DNA from: Entamoeba invadens IP1
Lineage: Eukaryota > Evosea > Mastigamoebida > Endamoebidae
Length of the DNA stretch: 64,000 bases
Assembly (NCBI RefSeq): GCF_000330505.1
Contig: NW_004440169.1
Span: 124,001 to 188,000 of the forward strand
Direction: 5' to 3'
The notes below the pieces were generated by a model. That model was not told the DNA's origin. It saw only the letters and a list, made by a program, of their open reading frames with translations, and did not search any database. Position 1 is the first letter of the stretch; each line of letters starts with the position of its first letter. Shown here piece by piece: positions 54,082-64,000 of the stretch. The position numbers and the translations under genes were made by a program.

Positions 54082-55920
54082 ATGTGGTCTTGTGGTCTTT
54101 CGAAACACTTTTTGAGCTTACTTGTGCCTTATTTGTCATCAACACAAGACGCTGAAGAGTTTACAATGATCAATAAAAAATGTAAAGACGCAGTTGAGGC
54201 TTTACAACAAAACCCTTGTTACTCCACTCCTTCTTACTTTACTGAAGCAGAGAAACAAATGTGTTTTACAAAGGAAATTCGCCTCTTTCCAAGACTCATC
54301 TCTGTTGCGTTTAATACATTCTCACCTTTTGTGTTGTCGTATAATCCTCAACGAATTGATAATATCTATATATTCGATGAAATTGATGTGGTAAACGCAC
54401 ATTTGTTACTACCAATTGCTGAGAAACTGGTAAAGATCTCAATTTTTGCATATCAAGAGGCATACGACTTGAGTCTATTTACAAGTTTGAAATACGTGAC
54501 TATTCGTCTGTGTGCTCGTGGAGGTGAGCTTTCCCAATTTTTCACAGACAAATCAAGACACTTTGAAACAGTCAAAATTATTTTTGAGAAGGGAATTGAT
54601 GTGGCATTTCTGCAAAATATCGAGTTCTATAACTTCCATACCATCATTTTTTTATTTAAAGATATTACACTACTGAATTGTGCCCAACAAATAATTGGGG
54701 AAAATATTCATACAAAAAGAATCATATTTTGTTATAAGGAATATACAGAACTACTTAACAAAGACGTTTATATAATAGGAAACAAGTGGATATTAAGTAC
54801 AACTGAAATTAATGAATTAGCACAAAATAGTAACGTTCTTGATTCTGAACAGATTTTTAATTTTCGAAATCTGGAAAACACCGACTTTTTGCAGTTGTGG
54901 TACCACAAATGTGATCTTCCTGAAATTGTGAAAAAAGTCAAACAATATCTTCCATACAAAATATCGAACGTCTCAGGAAATATTTCGTTTCTCAATAATT
55001 TCATTAACATTAAAGGAGTTTATCCATTAATTCTACCAGAAAATGTCGAAGTGTTAAAAATAGAACTAAAAAGTGTTCCAAACGACAATATTTCACAGAA
55101 TTTCTGTGACTGCCAAAATTTGAAGAAATTAAAAATCAATTGTCAATTTAGTAATGAAACAAATACATTTTTCTTTCTAATTCCAAGACGGGTGATTCAC
55201 TTTGAAATGTGTGGTGGCTCGGTCACAGCCAAAAATATGACTTGTGTTGAAAAAATGGTTCTAAGAGGTGTCCACTTTATAGCCAATTTAAACTTTGATA
55301 AACTCCATGTACTAGAAATCAAAGATTGTACCTGTGATGGGCTCGATTCACTCACCCATTTAAATACACTGAAATCAGTTCATTCAATACACCAAACTTT
55401 ACCTCCTCTTCTCAAGAAATTGCTCTCAGAACCTATTCACTTTACTCCTCTCCATACTCTTCAAAGTTACACATTATTATCAACTCCTAAAACACAATTT
55501 GAGATGAGCATGAAACACTTTACTCATTTAAAGGAGTTACAACTCAATTACGTTGTCAATTGTCCATTTTCTCTTCCAAACACTTTAACTCGACTTTCCC
55601 TCAACATTTGTCATTGGACTGAACTTGTCGACTTCACTTCTTTGATTTTTCTCGTTGAATTTAGTGCAAATTGTTACCACACAAAGTGCTTATTACCATG
55701 TTCTGTGAGAAAAGTGGTGGTCTCTGGTTGCCTAGATTTCACCATCAACAATTTGAAAGATCTTTCAAACTTGAAAACCCTCATAATCAGTCTTTCTAAA
55801 TTCGACATTCACAACACTCCACAAACTGTCGAGCATCTCTTTATTGACAACCAAAGTGTACTCGAACGTGGCGTTCTTGACAAATTCGGTTCATTAAAAA
55901 ACATCGAAAATTTTGATTGA
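54082..55920 (+). CDS. Leucine-rich repeat-like protein with F-box-like N-terminus
   Basis: 612 residues from the ATG at 54082. The N-terminus (SKHFLSLLVPYLSSTQDAEEFTMINKKCKDAVEALQQNP) resembles the F-box-like helix bundle seen at the start of many Entamoeba leucine-rich proteins. The body is irregular LRR: KLVKISIFAYQEAYDLSLFTSLKYVTIRL, NVEVLKIELKSVP, LHVLEIKDCTCDGLDSLTHLNTLKSV, HFTHLKELQLNYVVNCPFSLPNTLTRLSLNI, DLSNLKTLIISLSKFDIHNTPQTVEHLFIDN. Such proteins form a very large lineage-specific family; the role is probably protein binding. No signal peptide or membrane span. Single exon. Confidence 0.82.
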   Translation: MWSCGLSKHFLSLLVPYLSSTQDAEEFTMINKKCKDAVEALQQNPCYSTPSYFTEAEKQMCFTKEIRLFPRLISVAFNTFSPFVLSYNPQRIDNIYIFDEIDVVNAHLLLPIAEKLVKISIFAYQEAYDLSLFTSLKYVTIRLCARGGELSQFFTDKSRHFETVKIIFEKGIDVAFLQNIEFYNFHTIIFLFKDITLLNCAQQIIGENIHTKRIIFCYKEYTELLNKDVYIIGNKWILSTTEINELAQNSNVLDSEQIFNFRNLENTDFLQLWYHKCDLPEIVKKVKQYLPYKISNVSGNISFLNNFINIKGVYPLILPENVEVLKIELKSVPNDNISQNFCDCQNLKKLKINCQFSNETNTFFFLIPRRVIHFEMCGGSVTAKNMTCVEKMVLRGVHFIANLNFDKLHVLEIKDCTCDGLDSLTHLNTLKSVHSIHQTLPPLLKKLLSEPIHFTPLHTLQSYTLLSTPKTQFEMSMKHFTHLKELQLNYVVNCPFSLPNTLTRLSLNICHWTELVDFTSLIFLVEFSANCYHTKCLLPCSVRKVVVSGCLDFTINNLKDLSNLKTLIISLSKFDIHNTPQTVEHLFIDNQSVLERGVLDKFGSLKNIENFD

Positions 55921-56076
55921 CCTTTTTCTTCAATTGTTGAGTTTCCAAAAAAAGTCGAATTTTGACCAATTCAAAAAAAAATCATAAAAAGTTGAAAAAG
56001 TCGAAAATCGACGCATTCAAAAAAACACAAAGTGATGGAATTAGTTCTTTTCTAGTGATTCTTTCTCCTCACAGTC

Positions 56077-58316
56077 TTATTTACTAATTTGGTAGTAATC
56101 AACAGACGACAAGAAACACCATATTCTATGGCATCTATAACACAGTGTTTTCAGTGTTCTTTGATTGTTATTAAAGTTCAATACAAACCCTTTCAAGCAA
56201 CATTTCTTACACATTCGTTGTCCACACATTTCACATCTTTTACTCAGCAACCCTAAATTGTCATAACACACATTACACATCTTTGTCACTTGCACTTCTT
56301 GTCATTTCACTTCCTTATAAGATTACTATTATTATTTGAAAACAACAAACTATCACTATTTAATGTATCTGTAACCATCCGGAACAATGCCTCCGTCACA
56401 TATGTGTTCCCTCGACTTAATGCCAAATTACTATACTCCTTTACTACATCACTAAGTACTCTCCGAAGTATCCCCACACTCCTCTCTTGATATTTCCTAC
56501 TCCTCGTCCCTCCTACAGAACACGCACATATTAATGGCCGGATTCCTTCATACCCATTCACTCCTAAAAATTCAATGATGTCCCGTCGCTGCATGACGCG
56601 CTCAAAATAGGCTAAACAAAATTCACTGACTTTGTCGCTCTGTTTGTGGCTCTCCCGACAGAAAGAAACGACACCCAACACACCATATGTCTCCATCTTC
56701 CGAAGATTCGTCTCGCTCGGCCCTTCCTCGCAGAGTAATCCATATGTAAATAAAATCTCATAGAAACAGTCGACGACGTCGTCCGTCCAACGCACAATGT
56801 TTTCAAGGTGTTGGCACCCCAACACTCCCTCCGCCAATTTCTCAACTAAAAACCTCTTGAACTTCCAACTTGCATTTCTCATCGACAAGAAGAGTCCATT
56901 GCAATTCATCGTATTGACCAGAAGGTTCTTTTTGAGGACCTTTTCACACTCTATACTCAACACCGTCTCTTTGAATAAATACGAAAAGTGCAGCACGATC
57001 GGAACTACTCGTTGTTTCGTCATATCGTCCATTTTTGACTCATCCAAGACGTATGGTTTCCCAACGCCGTTGTGATAGATGAACGAGACTATTTCGTAGA
57101 TCGCTTGTTCGACGACATCCACCTCTTCATTGTCTCCTTTGATCACAAATACAAACGGCTCAGGATCGCCCGTTGGAAGAGACTTATTATCCATTTTTAA
57201 CGTAGAAATTATCGTGTCAAACACACTTTGCCCGACACGGTGAGGGAGTTCGCTATACCTTCGGAGTCTTCCCGTGTTACTATACTCTCGCTGTTTTCGT
57301 TCAAAGAGTTCATTAAAGTACTCGGAGAACATGAAGAAGAGGAGTCGACTGAATCCAATTCGTTTCACCTCGACGTTGTTCTTCGTCACCGAGAAAAACC
57401 CGTCATAGAAGTGCGGGTTCTTCAGTGCCAGTATGTCTTCTATGATCGGGTTATTCGATGGCGAATACACGGCTTCCAGCTCCGCTGCTTGGTCGAGAAA
57501 TGCTTGTTTAGTGATTCCCTTATACATATAATTGATCAACGCAAAGAAACTGGTATACGAATACTCCGTCACTCCATAGAAGAAGACTCCTTCTATTCTC
57601 TCCATTTCATTCAACTCAACTTGAAACAGTGGGGACCGTGCTGCTAAGATGAAAGAGTGCGCAAAGATGACCAAATTCCCTTCTTTAGGAAAGTAAATGA
57701 CAACATCAAAATAGCGTAACTCCATCCCAACGAGCAGCGGAAACACATTGTGTCCAATCCCAATAGGAATTGTTATGTCGACAGAGTACTTCTGTTCTTT
57801 CTGTGTCGGAAGACTCGTTCGGGACGGTTGCAATGCATTCGTGACGTTAATGAGGGATGAGCCGATGTGACACTGCGTGAACATTTCGCTCATCCGGATC
57901 TTCGAGTGGGGACACACAAAGTCCTTTGAAAACGACGTTTTCTGATACGCGTTGTATAAGTCCGTAAATTGCAGTTCGTTGAAATCAATCAGAAAATCAA
58001 CCTTTTGCCCAAGTGTTACCGCATGGTCCTCAACTACTATCGGCTGCGTTTGAATCTCGGAGACTCCAGGAAACTCCGTCGACGACGTTAAAAAATGGTC
58101 TAATAAATCAATTTGGTCGGAAGTATCTTTCGTCGACTTGTCCTTTTTCTTTGTAACTGTTTGCATAGGAGGAACAGAGGCCTTTGGTGTTGGTAATGGC
58201 GCAGCAGCTGGTGCCGGGTTGGTGAAGGACCGGGCCTCATTATCATCGAGACAGCGGTTGACGTGATCTTCAATTTCGTTGATCGGGAAGATGGCACCAC
58301 ATATGGGACATTCCAT
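56077..58316 (-). CDS. UBZ4-like zinc finger, BTB and FYVE-like zinc finger protein, two exons
   Basis: Exon 1 is 56351-58316. The intron is 56298-56350 (53 nt, GTTTGT donor, ACAAG acceptor, phase 1). Exon 2 is 56077-56297. About 728 residues. It opens with MECPICGAIFPINEIEDHVNRCL, a UBZ4/Rad18-type ubiquitin-binding finger (CxxC, HxxxC). A BTB domain lies around 215-300 (FDVVIYFPKEGNLVIFAHSFILAARSPLFQVEL) and a second BTB-like segment follows (PEPFVFVIKGDNEEVDVVEQAIYEIVSFIYHNGVG). Exon 2 encodes CNVC, CEMC, CKKC and CYRCH pairs, a FYVE/RING-like cross-brace lacking the R-K-H-H-C-R lipid pocket. Unspliced RNA would end after SDSLLFSNNNSNLIRK at residue 669. Ubiquitin-linked adaptor role is inferred. 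Confidence 0.8.
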
Positions 58317-58613
58317 TCGGTTGTCTTAAATTATTCAGTTCTACTTTTGTGGTTTGACTTTGTGTTTTTATGACTCTTTTTGGTTTTCGAAAGTTGTTTG
58401 TTTTGGAGAATTTTCAAAAGTAATTTATTATCCCGGATTGTTGTGGATTGTTTCAATGAAAATATTTGACCGTTTAATACTTTTTATTTATTTTACTATT
58501 AAAATTTAGTTTGTTAAACATTTTTTAATGGTTAAATTTGAAGTTAAATTATAAACGAAAAATTGCTTTATTCATTTAAAATGTATTGTAACGATAGATT
58601 TGATATAACGGAA

Positions 58614-59942
58614 TTAGTAAAGTCTTGCTACAACAATACTCTTAACCGCAAAGGGAGTTTCTTGTGTGCCATTAAGCCAGTAGTCGTCAACTTGATAAAT
58701 AGTGGGGAGAGAGTACGCAGCACCCTTTTCATCAATAGACACCGAAACAAAGTGAAAACTGTTATTTCCAATGTAAAACAGTTCGTTAGAATTGAACAAG
58801 TCAACACCCAATCCAACACCATTCACTTTTTGCTTGATTAAAGTTGTAAAAAAAACTCCACTTTTTTTTGATATAAAGAGAAAGTGTTTCTTATCAACCC
58901 CAACATCCTTTTCTGTGTCGAGTGCCTTTTCGAAAAACGCACCAAATTCATTTTCCTTATCGTCTGTAATAATGACACAAACGTTGGGCACGCCACATAT
59001 CTTCTCCAAAAAAACAGTTTTGATATTTTCTTTGATACTTCGACTCTGAAAAATGATTTCACTTTTGGTGAATGAAGTCCACTTGATGACGTTTTCAAAA
59101 CAACAATCCACTTCAATTTCGTTTGGAACTTCTTTTGGAACAAGAGCAACCTGTGTCGGTCTCTCAACAACTTTACACTTGGACTCTCTGAACTCCTCTG
59201 GTATGAAGAATGTTTTTGGTCTGTTTTCAATAACGTAGTTTGTCTCATCATATGGGTCTTCTTCGTCATCCGACTCGGGTCTGGTTGCAAGAATTTCTGT
59301 GCCACATAAACAATCGGTCTTAATTACCAAAGGCAGTTGGCCATTTTCCTGTTCTGACGTATGAATAACGCCATTTGCGCTATTTTGTTCATTACCGAGT
59401 ACTTTTTCATCTTTTTTTGGCGCGTCCAAGTGTTCGTTTGTTCTGCCACTCTCGATCTGACAAAATGACAACCTTTCGTCGTTTTTGTTTTTTTTGTCTT
59501 TTTCGATTTGGTGAGATTTTTCACTGCGGAATTTTTCCAATATAATTTTTTGATTATAAAAATTTTCGTCTACTTTTGCGATTTCCATCTCTCTCTTCCT
59601 CGCCTCTATATCGACACATCTATCAACAAAATAGTCTATCTTTTGCTGTACCGAAACGGATTCAGTTTTCACGTTTTGTATGACAGCGCGAAGTTTCGCC
59701 ATTTCTGTTTCTATTATTTGGAGCTGTTCGTTTTGCTCCAAAAAGAGGGTTTCGAATTTTAGTTTCTGCGAAAGTGCCATCTCCAATATTTTTTGATTTT
59801 TATCGGAGCTTTCGTTTTGTTGTATCACTTTGCTCATCATCTCAAACACCTTGTCGTCTTTCAGCTCTTTCGTTTTGTTTTTGACACGTTCCGTCAATAT
59901 AGCAAAACAATGAGTTAAGGAAAAGATTGTTTCGTCAGTCAT
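58614..59942 (-). CDS. Coiled-coil protein with C-terminal TLDc-like domain
   Basis: 442 residues. Residues ~1-165 are coiled coil (ILEMALSQKLKFETLFLEQNEQLQIIETEMAKLRAVIQNVK). Residues ~165-275 are a polar linker with an acidic patch (ESDDEEDPYDETNY). The last ~165 residues look like a TLDc domain: VIKWTSFTKSEIIFQSRSIKENIKTVFLEKICGVPNVCVIITDDKENEFGAFFEKALD, then HFLFISKKSG and ELFYIGNNSFHFVSVSIDEKGAAYSLP. TLDc proteins are linked to oxidative stress resistance and V-ATPase regulation in other eukaryotes. Proteins with coiled coil plus TLDc are numerous in Entamoeba; none of these links is shown for this gene. Confidence 0.8.
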   Translation of the reverse strand: MTDETIFSLTHCFAILTERVKNKTKELKDDKVFEMMSKVIQQNESSDKNQKILEMALSQKLKFETLFLEQNEQLQIIETEMAKLRAVIQNVKTESVSVQQKIDYFVDRCVDIEARKREMEIAKVDENFYNQKIILEKFRSEKSHQIEKDKKNKNDERLSFCQIESGRTNEHLDAPKKDEKVLGNEQNSANGVIHTSEQENGQLPLVIKTDCLCGTEILATRPESDDEEDPYDETNYVIENRPKTFFIPEEFRESKCKVVERPTQVALVPKEVPNEIEVDCCFENVIKWTSFTKSEIIFQSRSIKENIKTVFLEKICGVPNVCVIITDDKENEFGAFFEKALDTEKDVGVDKKHFLFISKKSGVFFTTLIKQKVNGVGLGVDLFNSNELFYIGNNSFHFVSVSIDEKGAAYSLPTIYQVDDYWLNGTQETPFAVKSIVVARLY

Positions 59943-60698
59943 ACAAAAAAATTGTTTTTTTAATTTAATTATGTGATCATTTTTAAATAATTAAAATTTT
60001 ATTAAAAAAATTTCAAACATTTAAAATATAATAACATTTGAACTATATATAATTATTTAATTGATATTATAATTGAACTATAATAAATATATTTTTATAG
60101 TGTATTATTATATTATTATATTATTATATTATTATATAAAAATGTTATAACATTTTTTTAATGTTTTTACCAAAATTTTTTTATGCTGTAAAGCAATTAG
60201 ATTAAGACAAAATTTGTTTTCAATTACCAAAACCAATCAATAACTAAAACTTTTTAGTTTTTTTTCTCTAAAAGAAAAGGTTGCGTCATTCAGTTTGTAA
60301 TTTATTTTTTAAGTTTTTAATTCCATGAAATTAATTTTATCTTTTAAAATACTTTTTTGATTTCATCGTTTTTGGTGAGTTGTTTGTTTGTAAATTTAAA
60401 AAAAAATAATTTTCTTAGTAAAGTCAATTTACTAAATTTTCTAGAAATTATAATTATAGTTTAAAAGTTCCTATTCAAAAATTAATATATTATTTTTTTT
60501 GATATGGTGAACGAAATAATTGAAATGTTTTTTTTTATTATTTTTATTAAAAACTCTGGTCTATTTAATAATGATAAACCCCAATTATTATTTCTTATTA
60601 ATAACACAATAAAAAGAAATATAAATAAAACAGATTCTTCAAATGAGACTAATTGGCAGTTAACCTGCCAATAGTATTTTTTTTCTTTGGCAAAATGC
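59943..60698. other. AT-rich intergenic spacer
   Basis: It includes a (TATTAT)n tract at 60103-60136. The 75-residue minus frame at 60482-60709 is hydrophobic AT-translation and not called. Confidence 0.5.
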
Positions 60699-61144
60699 AC
60701 GAGACGCAAAAAATTGCGTTTTTTTTTCTATAAATATAAAAATGAGAAAAAAAATCTAAAAATAAATTACATATAAATTTGCTATTGTGAAAAGGCATCT
60801 TTCAGCAGTTTTCACATTACAGCAAGAGATCAGACACCAAATTTTTACAACTATTATAATGCGATTTTAGCTTTAAGTTTGAAAAATAATCGACCACTTT
60901 TTTCCCAGACACTAGTAATGAGTAGAAAAATCTTTATCATAACTGTGACAACATCGGAGCAGCAAGACAAACTTATTACAATTAAATTTTTCGTTGATTT
61001 GTGCGGCCGAATGAGTTTGCAAAAGAATTGTTAGTTATTTTATTTAAAAAAAAATCTAAAAATATTTTTACACATTTTATCTAAACAAAAACAATAACCA
61101 AAATTTCAATTTTATTTTTTTAAACGCGGTTTTTTGCGTCTCGT
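60699..61144. repeat. Short inverted-repeat unit enclosing a kinesin-like fragment
   Basis: ACGAGACGCAAAAAA with a GCGTTT continuation at 60699-60721 is the inverse of 61122-61144, with two mismatches in 23 bases. Each arm is itself partly palindromic (ACGC...GCGT). No target duplication is visible at the outer ends. It may be a small MITE-like element that captured a gene fragment. Confidence 0.4.
60918..61034 (+). pseudogene. Kinesin motor fragment
   Basis: A 38-codon frame reads SRKIFIITVTTSEQQDKLIT followed by IKFFVDLCGRMSLQK. This parallels the kinesin switch I/II region (SSRSHxIFxITV...KLxFVDLAGSESLxKT). Upstream in the same frame KNNRPLFSQTLV fits the preceding helix. The SSRSH and DLAGSE motifs are damaged and the rest of the motor is missing, so it is a relic. 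Confidence 0.4.
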
Positions 61145-61523
61145 TTATTTTAATCGGTTAAATAAGATCATTAATTATATTTAGAACACTTAGTTACTAT
61201 AATAAGTATAGTAACAACAGTATTTCTCCCGATTTATTACCAAATAGACATCTATTATTATTCGATAATCATCCAAACAAAGCTAATTGTATGAAGGCCA
61301 AGTTATTATATAAAAAAATGACTGTGAATGAAAAACACACAGATAGGATCTTTAAAAGTCACATGAAAAAACCACATCAGTTTGTTATGAAGACTAATGT
61401 TAGCTATTTCGACAATCAGGCGTGTTTATTTTAATTTATAAATTGACAATTAAAAAGTGTTCTATTCTCTATGTATTTTATAAGCCCATTACTTATCATT
61501 TACATTATTTATTAATCTAATAA
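61145..61523. other. AT-rich spacer upstream of the transmembrane kinase gene
   Basis: Presumed promoter region of the following gene. No coding frame is convincing. Confidence 0.45.
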
Positions 61524-64000
61524 AAAATAATCAACAGTCTTTTAATTGTTTTTTTTCTTTTTTTTTCTCAACAAACAACAGTGAAAGGGGTGGAAGAGTG
61601 TGGGAATGGTAAATGGGATGAAGGTTTAGAAGATTGTGACAACACGACGCATTGCACACAGTCTTGTTATTGTGGGGAGGGGTATTATCCTGACGACCAA
61701 GGACATTGTCTTCTCCAGTGTTCATATTCATCATCGTGCACAATGGGGTGTGTAATACCCAATGAGTGTTCTTTGTGTAATTCTTCTTTTGGATTAAGTT
61801 CTGATTGTACTTCATGTATTTCTGGATATATGTGGAATGGGGAGTCACGGTGTATTGCCATAGAAGACCCCAAGTTTTGTATGGACTCATTTTCAACTCT
61901 ATCTGAGGAACAAAATGCAAAGTATGAGAATCTAAATTATCAACTCGAAGAGGATAGTTCATTGACTCTTGATTTTCATAGCAACGATACTCAAATTTTC
62001 TATAGTCAGTGCACAGGGACTTTATTACCCACCTCTCCATATACTTATGGTATCTTTTTTAAATTAACAAGTGCAGTTAAACAAAACATATACATTTCAA
62101 CAAAAGAGTACACTGAAGACGAATTGCGTATACTTGGCTTACAAGAGAAGATTAAAGGGTCTGGCTTGGGGATAGCTACAATGAGCACCTGTATATCATC
62201 AGAAGATGAAAATGAAATGTGCACAGACTCCAATGATGGGTACTCTGAATATGTCAGAGATCCAAGACTTATAATTGAAATGGAAGAACACATTCCAGTC
62301 TATATATTTGTCCATTCACAATTTGGCCAATATATTACTGAGGATTTTCAAATTCATATTAAAACCACTGAACATGTTTGTGAGGCATTTGCAGAGGAAC
62401 TTTCAATGTTGGACTTCGTCTCATTCACAACAAAAAATTTCTCAGTCAATTTTCTGCAACGTTCGTCGTCTGTGTGTGTCAAAGTAAAACAGTATGTGAA
62501 GTGGTACAAAATCACTGGTGTTGACTTCCAAATGGTTAAAGTTGACACATGTAATATATCAACTAAGTTTGATACGTCCATTCAAATTATAAAACATAAA
62601 GAAGGTCAGAAATATGCGTCGTGTGAGAGTGCAACTTCTGAGTGTGTATCATATGTGCATAACAATTGTGAAGATTTAATACATTCAATAACACTTTTTA
62701 AGATGGAGAGTGGATATACTTACCATATTGGAATTACACAAAACATTGAACCACGAATGGAGTTTGTTGATGTTCATTTTGGCGTTGGGTGTATAAACAA
62801 CTGCGGCGATCATGGTATTTGCGACCAAAGAAAAGGGATGTGTAAATGTTTAGATGGGTATGTTTTATATTATGGTGGTTGTTCAATGTGTGGAAATGGT
62901 GTTTTAGACGAAGAAGAAGAGTGTGACAATTCATATAAAAACGATGCATTTTGTGGTCCGACATGTTATTGTACAGAAGGTACAGTGATGAAGAGAAATG
63001 AAAGTGGCAAATTCTGTGAAGTTCCGACATGTGGTAATAACATTATAAATGATGGTGAAGAAGTTTGTTCTATTCTACATGTTACAATTAATTAATATAA
63101 ATATTAAAAAATGAATGTTAAGATGTAGTGTGATGGTGGTAAGTATTGTGAACATTGCCTATGTAATCCAAAAGAAAGTGTCCATTACTTGGTCCCACAA
63201 ATTGGGTGCAAACCAATTACATGTGGTAATGGCATATTCGATGTCGGAGAAGAAGTTTGTTATACAATCTTAAAGTTAATATATCTGTTTATAATAACAA
63301 GATATCAAACATCTACTACTACAACAATATATTGTAATACTTATTAAATAATAGTGTGATGGAGGTCGAGGATGTATAGAGTGTCAATGTCAATTTGGTT
63401 ATTCTTCCAAAAGTTCTTCTGATTGTCAGAAGAGTAACTTTGTCATGGTCACAATGATAAGTTTGTGTGTGTTATGTTTTGGGTATCTTCTTTATTTCCT
63501 TCTCCTCTTATTTATCGTGTGTGTATTTTATAGAAAATTAAACCAAAAAATTGCAGAGGAGCTTGGTGAGCAAAAAATCTTAGACGACATTTACAACGAA
63601 GAAATAGTCCCATTTAGTCGTGAGGGTGGTGTGCGGATTAATATCGAATCGCCTCCTTTCTTTACCTTTTCACTCGCCAAAATTGACGAAACAGCAAAAA
63701 TCTTAGAGATTAATTGTCTCACACTCGTTGATTTCACACTAAGAAACAATTACAATGAGGTTATGACCTTTATATGTCATGGAGTTGACACGTTTAAATA
63801 CAAACTTGTATTCCGTCCAAAAAGCGGACGATTAAAACCACATCGAGAAATTAAAATCTCTGCATTTGTATCCCCAAAGTGCACGTGTAATGTCCGCGAC
63901 TCCATTTACATATCAATTCGGTATTCCAATTTTAAACGGATCTACAAAAGCGTGGTTTTCGAGAAAATCACTCATTTTATGGACTCAGACTCTTCTGAAA
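61524..64000 (+). CDS. Transmembrane kinase (TMK) family receptor, N-terminal part (kinase beyond window)
   Basis: Exons: about 61524-63062, 63129-63254, 63355 to beyond 64000, with phase-0 introns of 66 and 100 nt, both starting GTTTGT and ending TAG. The ectodomain is Cys-rich with repeated CGNGxxDxGEECD modules (CGNGKWDEGLEDCD, CGNGVLDEEEECD, CGNNIINDGEE-CDGG, CGNGIFDVGEE-CDGG) and EGF-like pairs. One membrane span follows (VMVTMISLCVLCFGYLLYFLLLLFIVCVFY). The cytoplasmic part begins with a beta-rich segment (TLVDFTLRNNYNEVMTFICHGVDTFKYKLVFRPKSGRL) that resembles an MSP-like domain placed before the kinase in these receptors. The open frame before the first Cys reads KIINSLLIVFFLFFSQQT, a signal peptide lacking an ATG. 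TMKs are a large surface family in Entamoeba, linked to growth and phagocytosis. Confidence 0.85.

Noticed and set aside
60482..60709. 75-residue minus-strand frame
   Set aside because: Ile/Phe/Lys-rich translation of AT-rich DNA overlapping the inverted-repeat arm; not gene-like.

Overview
This window is nuclear DNA of an amoebozoan of the genus Entamoeba, most like the reptile parasite E. invadens. The basis is family content: a transmembrane kinase with a Cys-rich ectodomain, RhoGEF and RasGAP genes, a LimA-like LIM protein, long-chain acyl-CoA synthetases with Lys/Glu tails, and coiled-coil/TLDc, leucine-rich and BspA-like proteins. It also rests on compact ATG-started genes in very AT-rich spacers and on short introns that mostly begin GTTTGT. 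The species call is inference. A run of exactly 100 N at 6931-7030 marks an assembly gap.

Layout. 0-4 kb: arginase (3' part outside the window), a CAMK-like kinase and a small charged protein. 4.9-9.3 kb: two tail-to-tail acyl-CoA synthetase paralogues separated by the gap. 10.4-20.4 kb: casein kinase 2 beta, a TRIM-NHL-like protein, a class IV aminotransferase, a coiled-coil protein, a SUN-domain protein, a pseudouridine synthase and a 54-residue membrane protein. 21-28 kb: a 1444-residue helical protein in two exons and a Dbl-family RhoGEF. 28-38.5 kb: mostly AT-rich spacer with one hypothetical gene, an F-box/WD40 gene and a mariner-like element with 372-bp perfect inverted repeats. 38.5-43 kb: RasGAP, a rhomboid-like/UBA protein, a small polytopic protein and a LIM protein. 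44.0-47.2 kb: a DNA transposon with 15-bp terminal repeats and an 8-bp target duplication, carrying a DDE transposase and a Ulp1-like cysteine protease. 47.7-60 kb: a divergent Ras-like GTPase, a zinc-finger/beta-grasp protein, a serine-less alpha/beta hydrolase, a four-exon PP2C, a leucine-rich protein, a UBZ-BTB-FYVE-like protein and a TLDc protein. 60.7-61.1 kb: a short inverted-repeat unit enclosing a kinesin-like fragment. 61.5-64 kb: the ectodomain, membrane span and start of the cytoplasmic part of a transmembrane kinase.

Several genes only make sense after splicing. By reading donor and acceptor phases I joined reading frames for CK2 beta, the 1444-residue protein, F-box/WD40, RasGAP, rhomboid/UBA, the Tic20-like protein, PP2C, UBZ-BTB-FYVE and the transmembrane kinase. 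Functionally the set leans to signalling (kinases, GEF, GAP, PP2C, small GTPase) and ubiquitin-linked adaptors (RING, F-box, BTB, UBA, UBZ). There are no operons. The two transposons are the strongest mobile signals; both look recently mobile in their termini but have broken coding regions.
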